Positions 1-9,164 of a DNA stretch of 64,000 nt are shown piece after piece. The stretch is from NCBI RefSeq assembly GCF_002906655.1, contig NZ_CP025794.1, forward strand, positions 1,364,001 to 1,428,000. The letters are read 5' to 3'. Origin of the DNA: Vibrio hyugaensis (GTDB lineage Bacteria; Pseudomonadota; Gammaproteobacteria; Enterobacterales; Vibrionaceae). Under the pieces are notes generated by a model. The model was given only the letters and a program-made list of their open reading frames with translations, had not been told where the DNA came from and did no database searches. The number at the start of each line of letters is the position of its first letter. The first letter of the stretch is position 1. Made by a program: the position numbers and the translations under genes.

Positions 1-410
1 CGCTGACTGGTCAGAAAGTCAATGACGATGGGTTTGCAGCATTGGTCAAAGATGTACCTCGTGTTATGGCTCGTGAATGGCGAAAACTGCTGTATGTATT
101 GCCAAAAGCGATTGGTTTATTCCTGTTGTTGTTGATTCCTGCTCTGGGTCAAACGGTTGGACCTTTCTTATGGTTCTTCTTCACAGCCTGGATGTTGGCT
201 ATCCAATACTGCGACTATCCATTTGATAACCATAAAGTGCCGTTCAATGACATGCGTTACAAATTGAAACAAAAGCAAGGTAAAGCTTATGGGTTTGGTG
301 TTTTGGTTTCCGTATTTACCACCATTCCAATTCTCAACCTCATTGTTATGCCTGTTGCTGTATGTGGTGCAACTGCAATGTGGGTAGCTGAGTTTAAACA
401 CCAGCAATAG
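1..410 (+). CDS. cysZ: CysZ sulfate transporter, C-terminal part (5' end outside window)
   Basis: The reading frame is open from the first bases of the window and ends at TAG 408-410, so only about the last 135 residues are present. CysZ is an inner-membrane sulfate transporter that feeds cysteine synthesis. The visible part has hydrophobic segments ([20 protein letters not shown], then a Phe/Trp-rich helix) and the family-typical stretch around [12 protein letters not shown], then a final long hydrophobic segment. A TTG at 42 is an internal codon, not a real start. cysK follows 164 bases downstream in the same direction, the usual cysZ-cysK pairing, but a terminator-like hairpin separates them. 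Confidence 0.9.
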   Translation, partial: LTGQKVNDDGFAALVKDVPRVMAREWRKLLYVLPKAIGLFLLLLIPALGQTVGPFLWFFFTAWMLAIQYCDYPFDNHKVPFNDMRYKLKQKQGKAYGFGVLVSVFTTIPILNLIVMPVAVCGATAMWVAEFKHQQ

Positions 411-428
411 CGCAGTTTTGAATCAATC

Positions 429-460
429 AGAGGAGGCCGAATAAGCCTCCTCTGTTATTT
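429..460 (+). terminator. Rho-independent terminator after cysZ
   Basis: A perfect 9-bp stem, AGAGGAGGC (429-437) with GCCTCCTCT (445-453), is followed by GTTATTTTG. It lies 19 bases after the cysZ stop. The downstream T run is interrupted, so readthrough into cysK is possible. Confidence 0.8.
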
Positions 461-574
461 TGTTCAATTCTCGACCAACCTCATAAGATATAACTTTTTA
501 ATCCTTTTCCCTTTTTTTCATACCGCATATTCTTCTAATCATATTCACAAATCGTGTAATGAAGGAACATCACT

Positions 575-1543
575 ATGAGCAAGATCTACGAAGACAACTC
601 TCTTACTATTGGTAATACGCCTCTTGTTCGCTTGAATAAAGTGAGCAAAGGTAAAGTTTTGGCGAAAATCGAAGCACGTAACCCAAGCTTCAGCGTTAAG
701 TGCCGTATTGGTGCCAACATGATTTGGGAAGCGGAAAAAGCAGGCACGCTTAAACCTGGTGTTGAGCTAGTAGAGCCGACCAGTGGTAACACAGGTGTTG
801 CGCTTGCATTCGTAGCGGCCGCTCGCGGTTACAAGCTAACGCTAACTATGCCAGAGTCAATGAGTCTTGAGCGTCGTAAACTGCTAAAAGCACTCGGTGC
901 AAATCTGGAGCTAACTGAAGCAGCAAAAGGCATGAAAGGTGCGATTGCAAAAGCGGAAGAGATTGTCGCAAGCAACCCTGATAAGTACCTTCTTCTACAA
1001 CAGTTCAACAACCCTGCTAACCCAGAGATCCACGAAAAAACCACTGGCCCTGAAATCTGGGAAGCAACCGATGGTGAAATCGACGTATTTGTAGCGGGCG
1101 TTGGTACCGGCGGTACTATCACTGGTACTAGCCGTTACATTAAAGGCGAAAAAGGCAAAGCAATCACTTCTGTCGCTGTTGAGCCAGCAGAATCACCGGT
1201 TATCGCACAAGCACTAGCAGGTGAAGAAATCCAACCAGCACCACACAAAATCCAAGGTATTGGCGCTGGTTTCATCCCAGGCAACCTAGATTTAGAGCTT
1301 TTGGACCGTGTTGAGCAAGTGACTTCTGAAGAAGCAATTGAGATGGCTCAGCGCCTTATGGAAGAGGAAGGCATTCTGGCTGGCATCTCATCGGGTGCAG
1401 CAGTAGTGGCAGCAAACCGCCTTGCGGAACTTCCTGAATTTGAAGGAAAAACAATTGTAACTGTACTTCCAAGCTCCGGTGAACGCTACCTAAGTACAGC
1501 ACTATTTGCCGGTATCTTTACTGAGAAAGAGAACCAACAGTAA
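575..1543 (+). CDS. cysK: Cysteine synthase A (O-acetylserine sulfhydrylase)
   Basis: A 322-residue PLP enzyme that makes L-cysteine from O-acetylserine and sulfide in the cytoplasm. The PLP lysine is Lys42 in [10 protein letters not shown]. The substrate/PLP loop TSGNTG is at 69-74, and the glycine-rich phosphate-binding loop GTGGT is at 177-181. Length and N-terminus ([20 protein letters not shown]) match CysK rather than the shorter CysM. The start is supported by GAAGGA about 7 bases upstream. It follows cysZ and precedes ptsH/ptsI/crr, the same order as in enteric bacteria. Confidence 0.97.
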   Translation: MSKIYEDNSLTIGNTPLVRLNKVSKGKVLAKIEARNPSFSVKCRIGANMIWEAEKAGTLKPGVELVEPTSGNTGVALAFVAAARGYKLTLTMPESMSLERRKLLKALGANLELTEAAKGMKGAIAKAEEIVASNPDKYLLLQQFNNPANPEIHEKTTGPEIWEATDGEIDVFVAGVGTGGTITGTSRYIKGEKGKAITSVAVEPAESPVIAQALAGEEIQPAPHKIQGIGAGFIPGNLDLELLDRVEQVTSEEAIEMAQRLMEEEGILAGISSGAAVVAANRLAELPEFEGKTIVTVLPSSGERYLSTALFAGIFTEKENQQ

Positions 1544-1570
1544 TATGTGGTCAAATCAATTTTTCGTTTA

Positions 1571-1596
1571 AAAAAGCCCCGGTCAGGGGCTTTTTT
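1571..1596 (+). terminator. Terminator after cysK
   Basis: Stem AAGCCCC / GGGGCTT (1574-1580 with 1586-1592), loop GGTCA, then a run of six T. It separates cysK from the PTS genes. The remaining 240 bases before ptsH carry no recognisable gene and presumably hold the pts promoter(s). Confidence 0.93.
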
Positions 1597-1841
1597 GTTG
1601 ATCCCTGCCCCACCTTTGGTAATATCAGGGTGTTTTATTTTTAGGTTCAAAATAAAGAATCTAAACCAAAAAGTTTTCTAAGTAATTGTGCACGCAAACA
1701 GTTGCGTAATTACCAAACTTTTGACTAGTATCAGTTCTGACACGCTTTGAACTCTCCCGTGCTAGCGCACAAGAAGTAAAGCAGTTAAGCTAAAACTCAG
1801 TCACAAACTAACAAAAAAATACATTTATTGGGGTATATCAC

Positions 1842-2099
1842 ATGTACGAGAAGCAAGTAGAAATCACAGCAGAAAACGGTCTTCACACTCGTCCAGCTGC
1901 ACAGTTCGTTAAAGAAGCTAAAGCATTCGACGCGGACATCACTGTGACTTCTAACGGTAAAAGCGCTAGCGCTAAGAGCCTATTCAAGCTGCAAACACTA
2001 GGCCTAGTAAAAGGTACTCTAGTAACTATCTCTGCTGAAGGCCCACAAGCTCAGCAAGCAGTAGACCACCTAGTTGCTCTAATGGACCAACTACACTAA
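1842..2099 (+). CDS. ptsH: Phosphocarrier protein HPr of the PTS
   Basis: An 85-residue HPr, the normal length. It takes phosphate from enzyme I on His15 (sequence GLHTRP, His at 15) and hands it to sugar-specific EIIA domains. The conserved regulatory-site serine is Ser46 in SAKSLFK. The start has GGGG about 10 bases upstream. It is first of the ptsH-ptsI-crr set, but a 139-base structured gap separates it from ptsI, unlike the tighter spacing seen in many enterics. Confidence 0.97.
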   Translation: MYEKQVEITAENGLHTRPAAQFVKEAKAFDADITVTSNGKSASAKSLFKLQTLGLVKGTLVTISAEGPQAQQAVDHLVALMDQLH

Positions 2100-2107
2100 T
2101 TCGGTCT

Positions 2108-2158
2108 CCTATTTCAGAAGCCATTTTGTGAAAGCAAAATGGCTTCGTTGGAAATAGG
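2108..2158 (+). promoter_or_regulatory. Large intercistronic hairpin between ptsH and ptsI
   Basis: A perfect 12-bp inner stem, GAAGCCATTTTG (2117-2128) with CAAAATGGCTTC (2135-2146), has a 6-base loop TGAAAG. It is enclosed by an outer 8-bp pairing, CCTATTTC (2108-2115) with GAAATAGG (2151-2158). It starts 8 bases after the ptsH stop and has no T run, so it is a poor intrinsic terminator. A 3'-end stabiliser or partial attenuator that raises HPr over enzyme I is the inferred role. Confidence 0.7.
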
Positions 2159-2238
2159 CTCAAAACTAAGCTAATACTATTCGTTAGCGCACCCATTATT
2201 CTCCCGTTTTATAAAGTTGACCAACTTAAGGTAAGGCT

Positions 2239-3963
2239 ATGATTTCAGGCATCCTAGCATCTCCTGGTATTGCAATCGGTAAAGCACTACTACTTCAAGA
2301 AGATGAAATTGTCCTAAACACAAACACTATTTCTGATGATCAAGTAGAAGCAGAAGTTGCACGTTTCTTTGACGCTCGTAACAAATCTTCTGCTCAACTA
2401 GAAACTATCAAGCAAAAAGCGCTTGAAACGTTTGGCGAAGAAAAAGAAGCGATCTTTGAAGGTCACATCATGCTTCTTGAAGACGAAGAGCTAGAAGAAG
2501 AAATCCTAGCACTTATCAAAAACGACAAAATGTCTGCGGACCACGCTATTCATTCAGTTATCGAAGAGCAAGCATGTGCTCTTGAGTCACTAGACGACGA
2601 ATACCTGAAAGAACGTGCAACTGATATCCGTGACATCGGTTCTCGTTTCGTTAAGAACGCTCTAGGCATCAACATTGTTTCGCTAAGCGACATCAATGAA
2701 GAAGTTATCCTAGTGGCTTACGACCTAACGCCATCTGAAACGGCACAAATCAACCTAGACTACGTTCTTGGTTTTGCTTGTGACATCGGCGGTCGTACTT
2801 CTCACACTTCAATCATGGCTCGTTCACTAGAACTTCCAGCTATCGTTGGTACTAACGACATCACTAAGCAAGTTAAGAACGGCGACATGCTGATTCTTGA
2901 TGCGATGAACAACAAAGTCGTTATCAACCCATCTGAAGCTGAACTAGAAGACGCGAAAGCAGTTAAAGCGGCATTCATCGCTGAGAAAGAAGAACTAGCT
3001 AAGCTAAAAGACCTACACGCAGAAACGACTGACGGTCACCGCGTAGAAGTTTGCGGTAACATCGGTACAGTTAAAGACTGTGACGGTATCATCCGTAACG
3101 GTGGTGAAGGCGTTGGTCTGTACCGTACTGAATTCCTGTTCATGGACCGTGATGCACTTCCTACTGAAGAAGAGCAATACCAAGCTTACAAAGAAGTTGC
3201 GGAAGCAATGAACGGTGAGTCTGTGATCATCCGTACTATGGACATCGGCGGCGACAAAGATCTTCCATACATGGATCTACCAAAAGAGATGAACCCGTTC
3301 CTAGGCTGGCGTGCAGTACGTATCAGCTTGGATCGTCGTGAAATCCTACGTGACCAGCTACGCGGTATCCTACGTGCATCTGCACACGGTAAGCTACGTA
3401 TCATGTTCCCAATGATCATCTCTGTTGAAGAAATCCGTGAGCTTAAGAAAGCAATCGAAGAGTACAAAGCGGAACTTCGCGCGGAAGGTCATGCATTCGA
3501 CGAAAGCATCGAAATCGGTGTAATGGTTGAGACTCCAGCTGCAGCAGCTATCGCGCACCACCTAGCGAAGGAAGTATCTTTCTTCTCTATCGGTACAAAC
3601 GACCTAACTCAGTACACACTAGCGGTTGACCGTGGTAACGAGATGATTTCTCATCTTTACAACCCACTATCACCAGCGGTACTTACTGTGATTAAGCAAG
3701 TTATCGACGCTTCTCACGCTGAAGGTAAATGGACTGGTATGTGTGGTGAGCTTGCAGGTGATGAGCGTGCAACACTTCTACTTCTAGGTATGGGTCTAGA
3801 CGAGTTCTCTATGAGTGGCATCTCTATCCCTAAAGTGAAGAAAGTTATCCGTAACTCTAACTTCGCAGAAGTGAAAGCAATGGCTGAAGAAGCACTTTCT
3901 CTACCAACAGCAGCAGAAATCGAAGCTGTTGTAGAAAAGTTCATTGCAGAGAAAACTCAATAA
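2239..3963 (+). CDS. ptsI: PTS enzyme I (phosphoenolpyruvate-protein phosphotransferase)
   Basis: A 574-residue enzyme I that autophosphorylates from PEP and passes the phosphate to HPr. The active histidine is His189 in [13 protein letters not shown]. The PEP-binding half shows [12 protein letters not shown] near 291-302 and the catalytic Cys502 in GMCGELAGD. The length matches E. coli EI almost exactly. Start ATG 2239 has AAGGTAAGG just upstream. Its codon use is strongly biased like ptsH and crr, as expected for a highly expressed protein. Confidence 0.97.
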   Translation: MISGILASPGIAIGKALLLQEDEIVLNTNTISDDQVEAEVARFFDARNKSSAQLETIKQKALETFGEEKEAIFEGHIMLLEDEELEEEILALIKNDKMSADHAIHSVIEEQACALESLDDEYLKERATDIRDIGSRFVKNALGINIVSLSDINEEVILVAYDLTPSETAQINLDYVLGFACDIGGRTSHTSIMARSLELPAIVGTNDITKQVKNGDMLILDAMNNKVVINPSEAELEDAKAVKAAFIAEKEELAKLKDLHAETTDGHRVEVCGNIGTVKDCDGIIRNGGEGVGLYRTEFLFMDRDALPTEEEQYQAYKEVAEAMNGESVIIRTMDIGGDKDLPYMDLPKEMNPFLGWRAVRISLDRREILRDQLRGILRASAHGKLRIMFPMIISVEEIRELKKAIEEYKAELRAEGHAFDESIEIGVMVETPAAAAIAHHLAKEVSFFSIGTNDLTQYTLAVDRGNEMISHLYNPLSPAVLTVIKQVIDASHAEGKWTGMCGELAGDERATLLLLGMGLDEFSMSGISIPKVKKVIRNSNFAEVKAMAEEALSLPTAAEIEAVVEKFIAEKTQ

Positions 3964-3970
3964 TCAACTA

Positions 3971-4023
3971 ATTCCAATGGGATAGGCGGTTAAAAAAAGT
4001 CGTCTATCTCGTAAGATTGGTAT
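3971..4023. repeat. Small palindromic element with ATTCCAAT/ATTGGTAT ends
   Basis: Located between ptsI and crr. The ends ATTCCAAT (3971-3978) and ATTGGTAT (4016-4023) are inverted copies with one mismatch. Inside, GATAGGCGG (3981-3989) pairs with TCGTCTATC (4000-4008), allowing G-T pairs, around the loop TTAAAAAAAG. The ATTGGTA motif recurs at 31234 and in the tRNA-array hairpins. It looks like a short mobile-type palindrome (MITE/REP-like), but no transposase is associated with it. Confidence 0.5.
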
Positions 4024-4068
4024 ACTATAATTCGACAGAATTAAATAAAACGTTAGGAGCATGACACA

Positions 4069-4578
4069 ATGGGTCTGTTTGACAAACTTAAGAAGCTAGT
4101 ATCTGACGACAGCGCTGACGCAGGTGCAATCGAAATCATCGCACCACTTTCTGGTGAGATCGTGAACATCGAAGATGTGCCAGATGTTGTTTTCGCTGAG
4201 AAAATCGTTGGTGACGGTATTGCTATCAAACCTGCTGGTAACAAAATGGTAGCTCCTGTAAACGGTACTATCGGTAAGATCTTCGAAACAAACCACGCAT
4301 TCTCTATCGAGTCTGACGACGGTGTTGAGCTTTTCGTTCACTTCGGTATCGATACTGTTGAACTAAAAGGCGAAGGCTTCAAGCGCATCGCTGAAGAAGG
4401 TCAAACTGTTAAAGCTGGCGACACTGTAATTGAATTCGATCTTGCTCTTCTAGAAGAGAAAGCGAAATCAACGCTAACTCCAGTTGTTATCTCTAACATG
4501 GACGAAATCAAAGAGCTGAACAAGCTTTCTGGTTCTGTAACTGTTGGTGAAACTCCAGTTCTACGTGTAACTAAGTAA
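4069..4578 (+). CDS. crr: Glucose-specific PTS component EIIA (EIIA-Glc)
   Basis: A 169-residue cytoplasmic EIIA-Glc. It carries phosphate from HPr to glucose-type permeases and controls inducer exclusion and adenylate cyclase. The active-site histidine is His91 in ELFVHFGID, with the second conserved His76 in FETNHAFS. The N-terminal membrane-associating stretch [12 protein letters not shown] is intact. Start ATG 4069 is preceded by TTAGGAGC. It lies 105 bases after ptsI, with the small palindrome in the gap. Confidence 0.97.
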   Translation: MGLFDKLKKLVSDDSADAGAIEIIAPLSGEIVNIEDVPDVVFAEKIVGDGIAIKPAGNKMVAPVNGTIGKIFETNHAFSIESDDGVELFVHFGIDTVELKGEGFKRIAEEGQTVKAGDTVIEFDLALLEEKAKSTLTPVVISNMDEIKELNKLSGSVTVGETPVLRVTK

Positions 4579-4599
4579 TTTTTACTTAGCCTAACACGA

Positions 4600-4628
4600 A
4601 AAAAACGCTGCCATTGGCAGCGTTTTTT
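4600..4628. terminator. Bidirectional terminator between crr and flaE
   Basis: CGCTGCC (4606-4612) pairs with GGCAGCG (4616-4622), flanked by an A run on the left and a T run on the right. It can stop crr on the plus strand and flaE (stop codon at 4677) on the minus strand. Confidence 0.93.
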
Positions 4629-4676
4629 ATTACCTGAAGCTTTTGTTTCCAAAAAACTTTCATCGCTAAAACTGGT

Positions 4677-5801
4677 TTAACTGAGCAACCCAAGTGCCGA
4701 GCTTGGTTTCTGCTTCGCCTGAGCCAACAAAGCAGTTGTTGCATCTTGCAGTACTTTCGAACGCACCATCTCCGTCGACTCACGAGCAAAGTCCGTATCT
4801 CGTATCCGTCCTTTGGATTCCGTCACACTACGGTTCACCGTATTCAGGTTATCCATGGTGCCACTGATACGGTTTTGAAAGCCACCGATTTCACTTCTGT
4901 GTGAATCAACATACTTAATAGCGGCATCAATCACCCCAATCGAAAGCTGTGCCCCACCAACTGTCGACATATCGATATCATCCATAGCAACGAGCTCACC
5001 GGAACTTACATCAAGCTCATTCGCTAAACGCCCCTTCAGCTCTACACCTTCTGGTGCATTCAAGGTTGAAGCAAAGAACTGCAGTTCATGGTTTTCTGTT
5101 ACCGAGGCACTTACTATCGATTGCTGAGCATTGATATAAGTCGCTACTTGTTCAACGCGGTCACCCAATTTGAATTCGATAGATTCCGTCTGGTGTCGCC
5201 CTTCTTTATCAAGATATTCAAATGAGATGCTTTGATTGTCACTCGTAACTCGCCAATCTTTATCAACGGCATCACCAATATAATGTTGGCCGCCCATCTC
5301 GGGGATATGGCTGCGCATATTTTTCAGCGTCAAAGAGATTGAGTTGGCATTCGCGCCGATATGAAAGCTTTGAGAACCATAAGATCCATCAAATAGGTTC
5401 TTATCTGCAAATGTCGTCGTGATCGCGACACGATCAAGCTCATCTTGCAGCGCTACGACCTCGTATTGAATACTTTGTCGATCACTTGAATCATTACTGC
5501 CGTTCGCAGCTTGAAGCCCCAGAGAACGTAAGCGTTGCAATATATCACTACTCTCATGCAAAGCCCCTTCCGCAGTTTGTGCCACCGAATACGCGTCGTG
5601 CGCATTTCTTAAGGCAACATCAAGCCCTCTTGTTTGGACATTAAGAGTATTGGAAATTTGCAAACCAGCAGCATCATCACTGGCTGAGTTAATCCGATAG
5701 CCTGAAGTGAGATTTCGCTGTGACTCTATGTTTTGCTCAGCCGCATGACTGAGGTGTCGCTGCGTCATCATCGCAGTGACATTGGTATTTAAAGAGACCA
5801 T
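4677..5801 (-). CDS. flaE: Polar flagellin, divergent third copy (FlaE-type)
   Basis: A 374-residue flagellin with the conserved N-terminal (VSLNTNVTAMMTQRHL) and C-terminal (ESTEMVRSKVLQDATTALLA) coiled regions and the variable middle typical of sheathed polar filaments. It is the least conserved of the three copies here. Its N-terminal signature reads NLTSGYRINSASDDAAG, where the two neighbours have LSSG(F/H)[11 protein letters not shown]. The start was chosen at the conserved N-terminus; GGAG lies about 14 bases upstream, a rather long spacing. The gene name follows the V. parahaemolyticus/V. vulnificus flaCDE order after flgL. It is an apparently monocistronic unit between two terminators. 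Confidence 0.9.
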   Translation of the reverse strand: MVSLNTNVTAMMTQRHLSHAAEQNIESQRNLTSGYRINSASDDAAGLQISNTLNVQTRGLDVALRNAHDAYSVAQTAEGALHESSDILQRLRSLGLQAANGSNDSSDRQSIQYEVVALQDELDRVAITTTFADKNLFDGSYGSQSFHIGANANSISLTLKNMRSHIPEMGGQHYIGDAVDKDWRVTSDNQSISFEYLDKEGRHQTESIEFKLGDRVEQVATYINAQQSIVSASVTENHELQFFASTLNAPEGVELKGRLANELDVSSGELVAMDDIDMSTVGGAQLSIGVIDAAIKYVDSHRSEIGGFQNRISGTMDNLNTVNRSVTESKGRIRDTDFARESTEMVRSKVLQDATTALLAQAKQKPSSALGLLS

Positions 5802-5832
5802 CTAATCGATACGAACTCCTTGTCACCTGTCC

Positions 5833-5859
5833 TATTCGGTGTACCTAATGCGTGATTTG
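5833..5859 (-). promoter_or_regulatory. Weak sigma-28-like promoter before flaE
   Basis: Read on the minus strand: CAAA, 15 bases, ACCGAATA. The sigma-28 consensus is TAAA-N15-GCCGATAA. This is 3/4 and 5/8 matches at exact spacing, about 30 bases before the flaE start. It is tentative. Confidence 0.4.
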
Positions 5860-5864
5860 AATAA

Positions 5865-5893
5865 GCAAAAAGCCAGGGGTGAGCCTGGCTTTT
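5865..5893 (-). terminator. Terminator after flaD
   Basis: AAAAGCCAGG (5867-5876) pairs with CCTGGCTTTT (5884-5893). On the minus strand it is followed by TTTTTGC. It ends the flaD transcript just before the flaE promoter region. Confidence 0.9.
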
Positions 5894-5915
5894 GTATCGC
5901 GTCGTATTAGGTTGA

Positions 5916-7049
5916 TTAACCTAGTAGGCTTAGCGCTGAGTTTGGCGCTTGTTTCGCTTGCGCAAGGATTGAGCTTGACGCTTGCGATAGAATTTGTGAC
6001 TTGGTCATTTGAGTCGTTTCTTTTGCGAAGTCGGTATCTTTGATACGGCTCTTCGACGCGTTCACGTTTTCATTGATGTTATCCAAGTTGCTGATTGCGT
6101 GGTTGAAACGGTTTTGGAAAGCACCTAGCTCTGCACGGTGGCTGTCTACGTATTTCAATGCTGCATCAATGATAGCCACAGATTCTTGTGCGCCACCTAC
6201 TGATGTTACATCGATGGTATCAACCGTTACTTTCTTACCGTCGTTTAGACCTAGCTCACCAGATAGGCCGCCAGAGAATTCAACGTCGCCTTCCACTTTG
6301 TTGTTGCCCGCAAACACTTGCAGCTTACCGTCTTGGTCTACTGACGCTTTCACTAGGTCTGTTTGACCGTTGATGTACGTCGCTAGCTCTTCGATATCGT
6401 CACCCGCTTTCGCGCTGATGTTGATTTCTTGCTCTTGACCAAAGCTGTCCGTTAGGCTGATTTTCAGGTCGTTTTTGCCCGCTTCAACGTTCCAGTTTTT
6501 GTCTTTACCGTTGTCAGCTTGGTAGCTCACGCCGCCCATCATTTGGTTGTCTGAGCGCATGTCTTTTAGGTTAAGCATTACTGCTTCACCGTTGTCCGCA
6601 CCGATTTGGAAAGACTGAGTGCCGTAAGTACCGTTAAGTAGGCGGTTACCACCGAAAGATGTCGTTTCAGCGATACGGTTTAATTCATCGTTCAGTGCCG
6701 TTACTTCTTCTTGAATCGCAACACGCTCAGATTTTGAGTTAGAGCCGTTCGCAGATTGAAGAGATAGGTCACGCATACGTTGCAGGATGTTGGTTGTCTC
6801 GTTCATTGCACCTTCAGCAGTTTGTGCAATCGAGATACCGTCGTTCGCGTTACGAACAGCCACATCCAGGCCACGGCTTTGTACGTTCAAGCGGTTCGAG
6901 ATTTGAAGACCCGCAGCGTCGTCTTTTGCGCTGTTGATTTTGAAACCCGAAGACAAACGCTCCATAGAAGTTTGTTGTGCTGAGTTTGCGTTGTTTAGGT
7001 AACGCTGAGCGGTCATCGCTGATACGTTTGTGTTTACATTCACTGCCAT
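5916..7049 (-). CDS. flaD: Polar flagellin (FlaD-type)
   Basis: A 377-residue flagellin subunit of the polar filament. The N-terminal D0/D1 region runs [17 protein letters not shown], then [20 protein letters not shown]. The C-terminal region ends [19 protein letters not shown]. An upstream ATG in the same frame would add 19 residues with no flagellin similarity. The start at 7049 is preferred because AATTGGAGAAATCACC (ribosome site GGAG) sits directly before it. A good sigma-28 promoter lies about 80 bases upstream. It is closely similar to flaC and less so to flaE. Confidence 0.95.
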   Translation of the reverse strand: MAVNVNTNVSAMTAQRYLNNANSAQQTSMERLSSGFKINSAKDDAAGLQISNRLNVQSRGLDVAVRNANDGISIAQTAEGAMNETTNILQRMRDLSLQSANGSNSKSERVAIQEEVTALNDELNRIAETTSFGGNRLLNGTYGTQSFQIGADNGEAVMLNLKDMRSDNQMMGGVSYQADNGKDKNWNVEAGKNDLKISLTDSFGQEQEINISAKAGDDIEELATYINGQTDLVKASVDQDGKLQVFAGNNKVEGDVEFSGGLSGELGLNDGKKVTVDTIDVTSVGGAQESVAIIDAALKYVDSHRAELGAFQNRFNHAISNLDNINENVNASKSRIKDTDFAKETTQMTKSQILSQASSSILAQAKQAPNSALSLLG

Positions 7050-7130
7050 GGTGATTTCTCCAATTGATTTTCCGATGTAGCGGTTTCCGACGTCTCGGAA
7101 AACCAAGTAGTTCTCTCAAAGTTACTTCTA

Positions 7131-7157
7131 TTAACGACTCGGATTTCAGAAGCTTTA
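7131..7157 (-). promoter_or_regulatory. Sigma-28 (FliA) promoter of flaD
   Basis: On the minus strand: TAAA, exactly 15 bases, GTCGTTAA, against consensus TAAA-N15-GCCGATAA (4/4 and 6/8 matches). Predicted start of transcription near 7123, giving a leader of about 75 bases. Confidence 0.7.
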
Positions 7158-7565
7158 GGAAAAAATCAAAAAAAATGAATTTGCGAGATTTGACTAGAAA
7201 AAATGAAGAAAAGTAGAAAAAAGGCCTCAAGTTTCTGCAGCTTAAGCCGAGCGTTCTAAATTGATCAAAGAACAATCAAAAGCCACTAAAAAGCAATGAG
7301 TAAGATGAAGGTGAAGAAGGTTTTATTTAGGAGATAGAAAAGAAAAAGCCCCTTTTCCTTTGAGAGAACTGGGGCTAGGTTGGTAGCCAGAGCCTATGTG
7401 GAGATCAAGAGAAATGAACACATAACCGGCACACCGGGTGCAACCTTACATTGAAAATGATTGGCAGGTGAGAGATGAGAGAGCCGCACATTCTATTATA
7501 AAGTTGCTTGCCACAAGCCTGCATTCCCATCCACGTCTGAATGTATTGAACACAGGCAAGGTAAA
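7158..7565. other. Non-coding gap between flaC and flaD
   Basis: About 400 bases with no convincing reading frame. It holds the flaC terminator candidate (7341-7376) and, on the flaC side, about 190 bases of 3' untranslated sequence between the flaC stop at 7566 and that hairpin. A small ORF over 6850-7275 is only an out-of-frame overlap of flaD. No promoter other than that of flaD was seen. Confidence 0.5.
7341..7376 (-). terminator. Terminator after flaC
   Basis: On the minus strand AGCCCC and GGGGCT form the stem (positions 7371-7376 and 7347-7352), followed by TTTTTCTTTTC. The loop is long (18 bases). It is the first terminator-like element after flaC. Confidence 0.6.
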
Positions 7566-8720
7566 CTACTGCAATAGTGACATCGCAGAGTTTGGCAACT
7601 GTTTTGCTTGAGCAAGAATCGAAGTACCTGCTTGTTGCAATATTTGAGCTTTGGTCATTTGCGTGGTTTCTTTCGCAAAGTCCGTATCTTTAATTCGGCT
7701 GTTCGATGCGTCAACGTTCTCTTGGATGTTCGCCAAGTTGTTGATGCTGTGGCTCAGACGGTTTTGTTTCGCACCAAGGTCAGCACGTTGTGAATCCACG
7801 TACTTAAGCGCTGAGTCCAGTACAGAAATCGCGTTCTGAGAACCTTGTACAGTTGTCATGTCGATGTCTTGCACTGAAGTACGCACTGCATCTTCTGTCA
7901 AACCAAGATCAGACGCTAGACCACCAGAGATTGAAATATCGCCTTGAACATTCGGGTGAGCAACAAACACTTGTAGCTTGCCGTCTTCGCTTACCGATGC
8001 ATTGATCATATCAGATTGGCCGTTGATGTACGTTGCCAACTCTTCAATATCGTCGCCTGTTTTTGCGTTGATATTGATCTCTAGATCATCTGGGTTGCCA
8101 TCTTCGTCTTCACCCATGCCAGGGAGCGTGATTTTTAGGTCCGCTTTAGCCGGGTCGACACCCCAGTCTTTGTCTTTACCGTTCTCAGAGAAGAAAGTCA
8201 CACCGCCCATACGCTGGTCATCCGCGCGGATGCTCGTTAGCGCCATGATCATTGCTTCACCAGAGCTTGAACCGATTTGGAATGCTGCTTCACCGAACGA
8301 ACCGTTCAATAGGCGACGACCACCAAATGAGGTTGTTTCTGCGATACGGTTAAGCTCGTCAGTCAATGCTGATGATTCTTCGTTGATCGCCTGACGCTCT
8401 GCTGGAGAGTTAGTGCCGTTTGAAGATTGAATCGCCAAGTCACGCATACGTTGCATCACTGACGTCGCTTCATTCATCGCGCCTTCTGCTGTTTGGGCAA
8501 TCGAGATACCATCGTTTGCGTTGCGCATTGCTACATCAAGACCACGAGACTGTGCAGTTAGACGGTTAGAGATCTGCAGACCTGCGGCATCGTCTTTTGC
8601 ACTGTTAATCTTATGTCCTGATGACAGGCGTTCCATCGAGGTGTTTAGCTCGTTGCTCGCCTTGTTTAAATAACGCTGCGCGGTCATCGCGGAAACGTTA
8701 GTACTAACTGTTACAGCCAT
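7566..8720 (-). CDS. flaC: Polar flagellin next to flgL (FlaC-type)
   Basis: A 384-residue flagellin starting [17 protein letters not shown] and ending [18 protein letters not shown]. The middle carries an acidic insertion, [10 protein letters not shown], absent from the other two copies. The start at 8720 is preceded by GGAGAGCAAA. A longer in-frame start at 8744 adds eight residues not shared by flagellins and was rejected. It is the first flagellin gene after flgL. The V. cholerae gene at this position (flaA) is sigma-54 dependent, and a near-consensus sigma-54 site is visible upstream here too. Confidence 0.95.
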   Translation of the reverse strand: MAVTVSTNVSAMTAQRYLNKASNELNTSMERLSSGHKINSAKDDAAGLQISNRLTAQSRGLDVAMRNANDGISIAQTAEGAMNEATSVMQRMRDLAIQSSNGTNSPAERQAINEESSALTDELNRIAETTSFGGRRLLNGSFGEAAFQIGSSSGEAMIMALTSIRADDQRMGGVTFFSENGKDKDWGVDPAKADLKITLPGMGEDEDGNPDDLEININAKTGDDIEELATYINGQSDMINASVSEDGKLQVFVAHPNVQGDISISGGLASDLGLTEDAVRTSVQDIDMTTVQGSQNAISVLDSALKYVDSQRADLGAKQNRLSHSINNLANIQENVDASNSRIKDTDFAKETTQMTKAQILQQAGTSILAQAKQLPNSAMSLLQ

Positions 8721-9164
8721 TTTGCTCTCCTTTTGAGTTCGCAAGCTTTTGCGAAGCGGCCAGCTTTACTCTCATTTGGATAAGCACTGACCGTAAAAAT
8801 TACTTGCTAAATCTGCCCATAAGGCAGGGTTTAGAATCTCGTAAGTCTGTTCTGCCAACATCAATACAATTTGTGTGCCAACTTATTAACCATTATTTAC
8901 TCTTTTAGAAACGAACAAATAAACAACAAGTTAGTTCTATTTTCCTGCGCTTTCATTCCACGCAAGGTCATCATGTATTGCTATCGGTTCACTGTTTTTC
9001 TGTTGCCGTTACCATTGCCACTTTACGCATTGCCGCTTTCGGTAAAATCGTGCCGCATCTGCTCGACAGTCATGTTTGTTCTGCTCTATTTATCGCGCTT
9101 AAGGCTTGGCACATAAGGCATCAAAATAAAGCACAATCACAACAGATTGAAATCTGTGAACGTC
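8721..9164. other. Non-coding region between flgL and flaC
   Basis: 444 bases. It contains the sigma-54-like site at 8866-8880 and an unusually long (about 135-base) untranslated leader for flaC. The small plus-strand ORFs in it (8871-9178) have no recognisable family, no clear ribosome site and run antisense to the leader. I see no gene and no clear terminator for flgL. Confidence 0.5.
8866..8880 (-). promoter_or_regulatory. Candidate sigma-54 promoter of flaC
   Basis: On the minus strand TGGCACACAAATTGT: a perfect -24 TGGCAC, then five bases, then TTGT in place of the consensus TTGC. Transcription would begin near 8855. Confidence 0.55.

Noticed and set aside
8720..8744. Upstream alternative start for flaC (and similarly for flaD at 7106, flgK at 12293)
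   Set aside because: The extra residues do not match flagellin or FlgK N-termini, and good ribosome sites precede the shorter starts.
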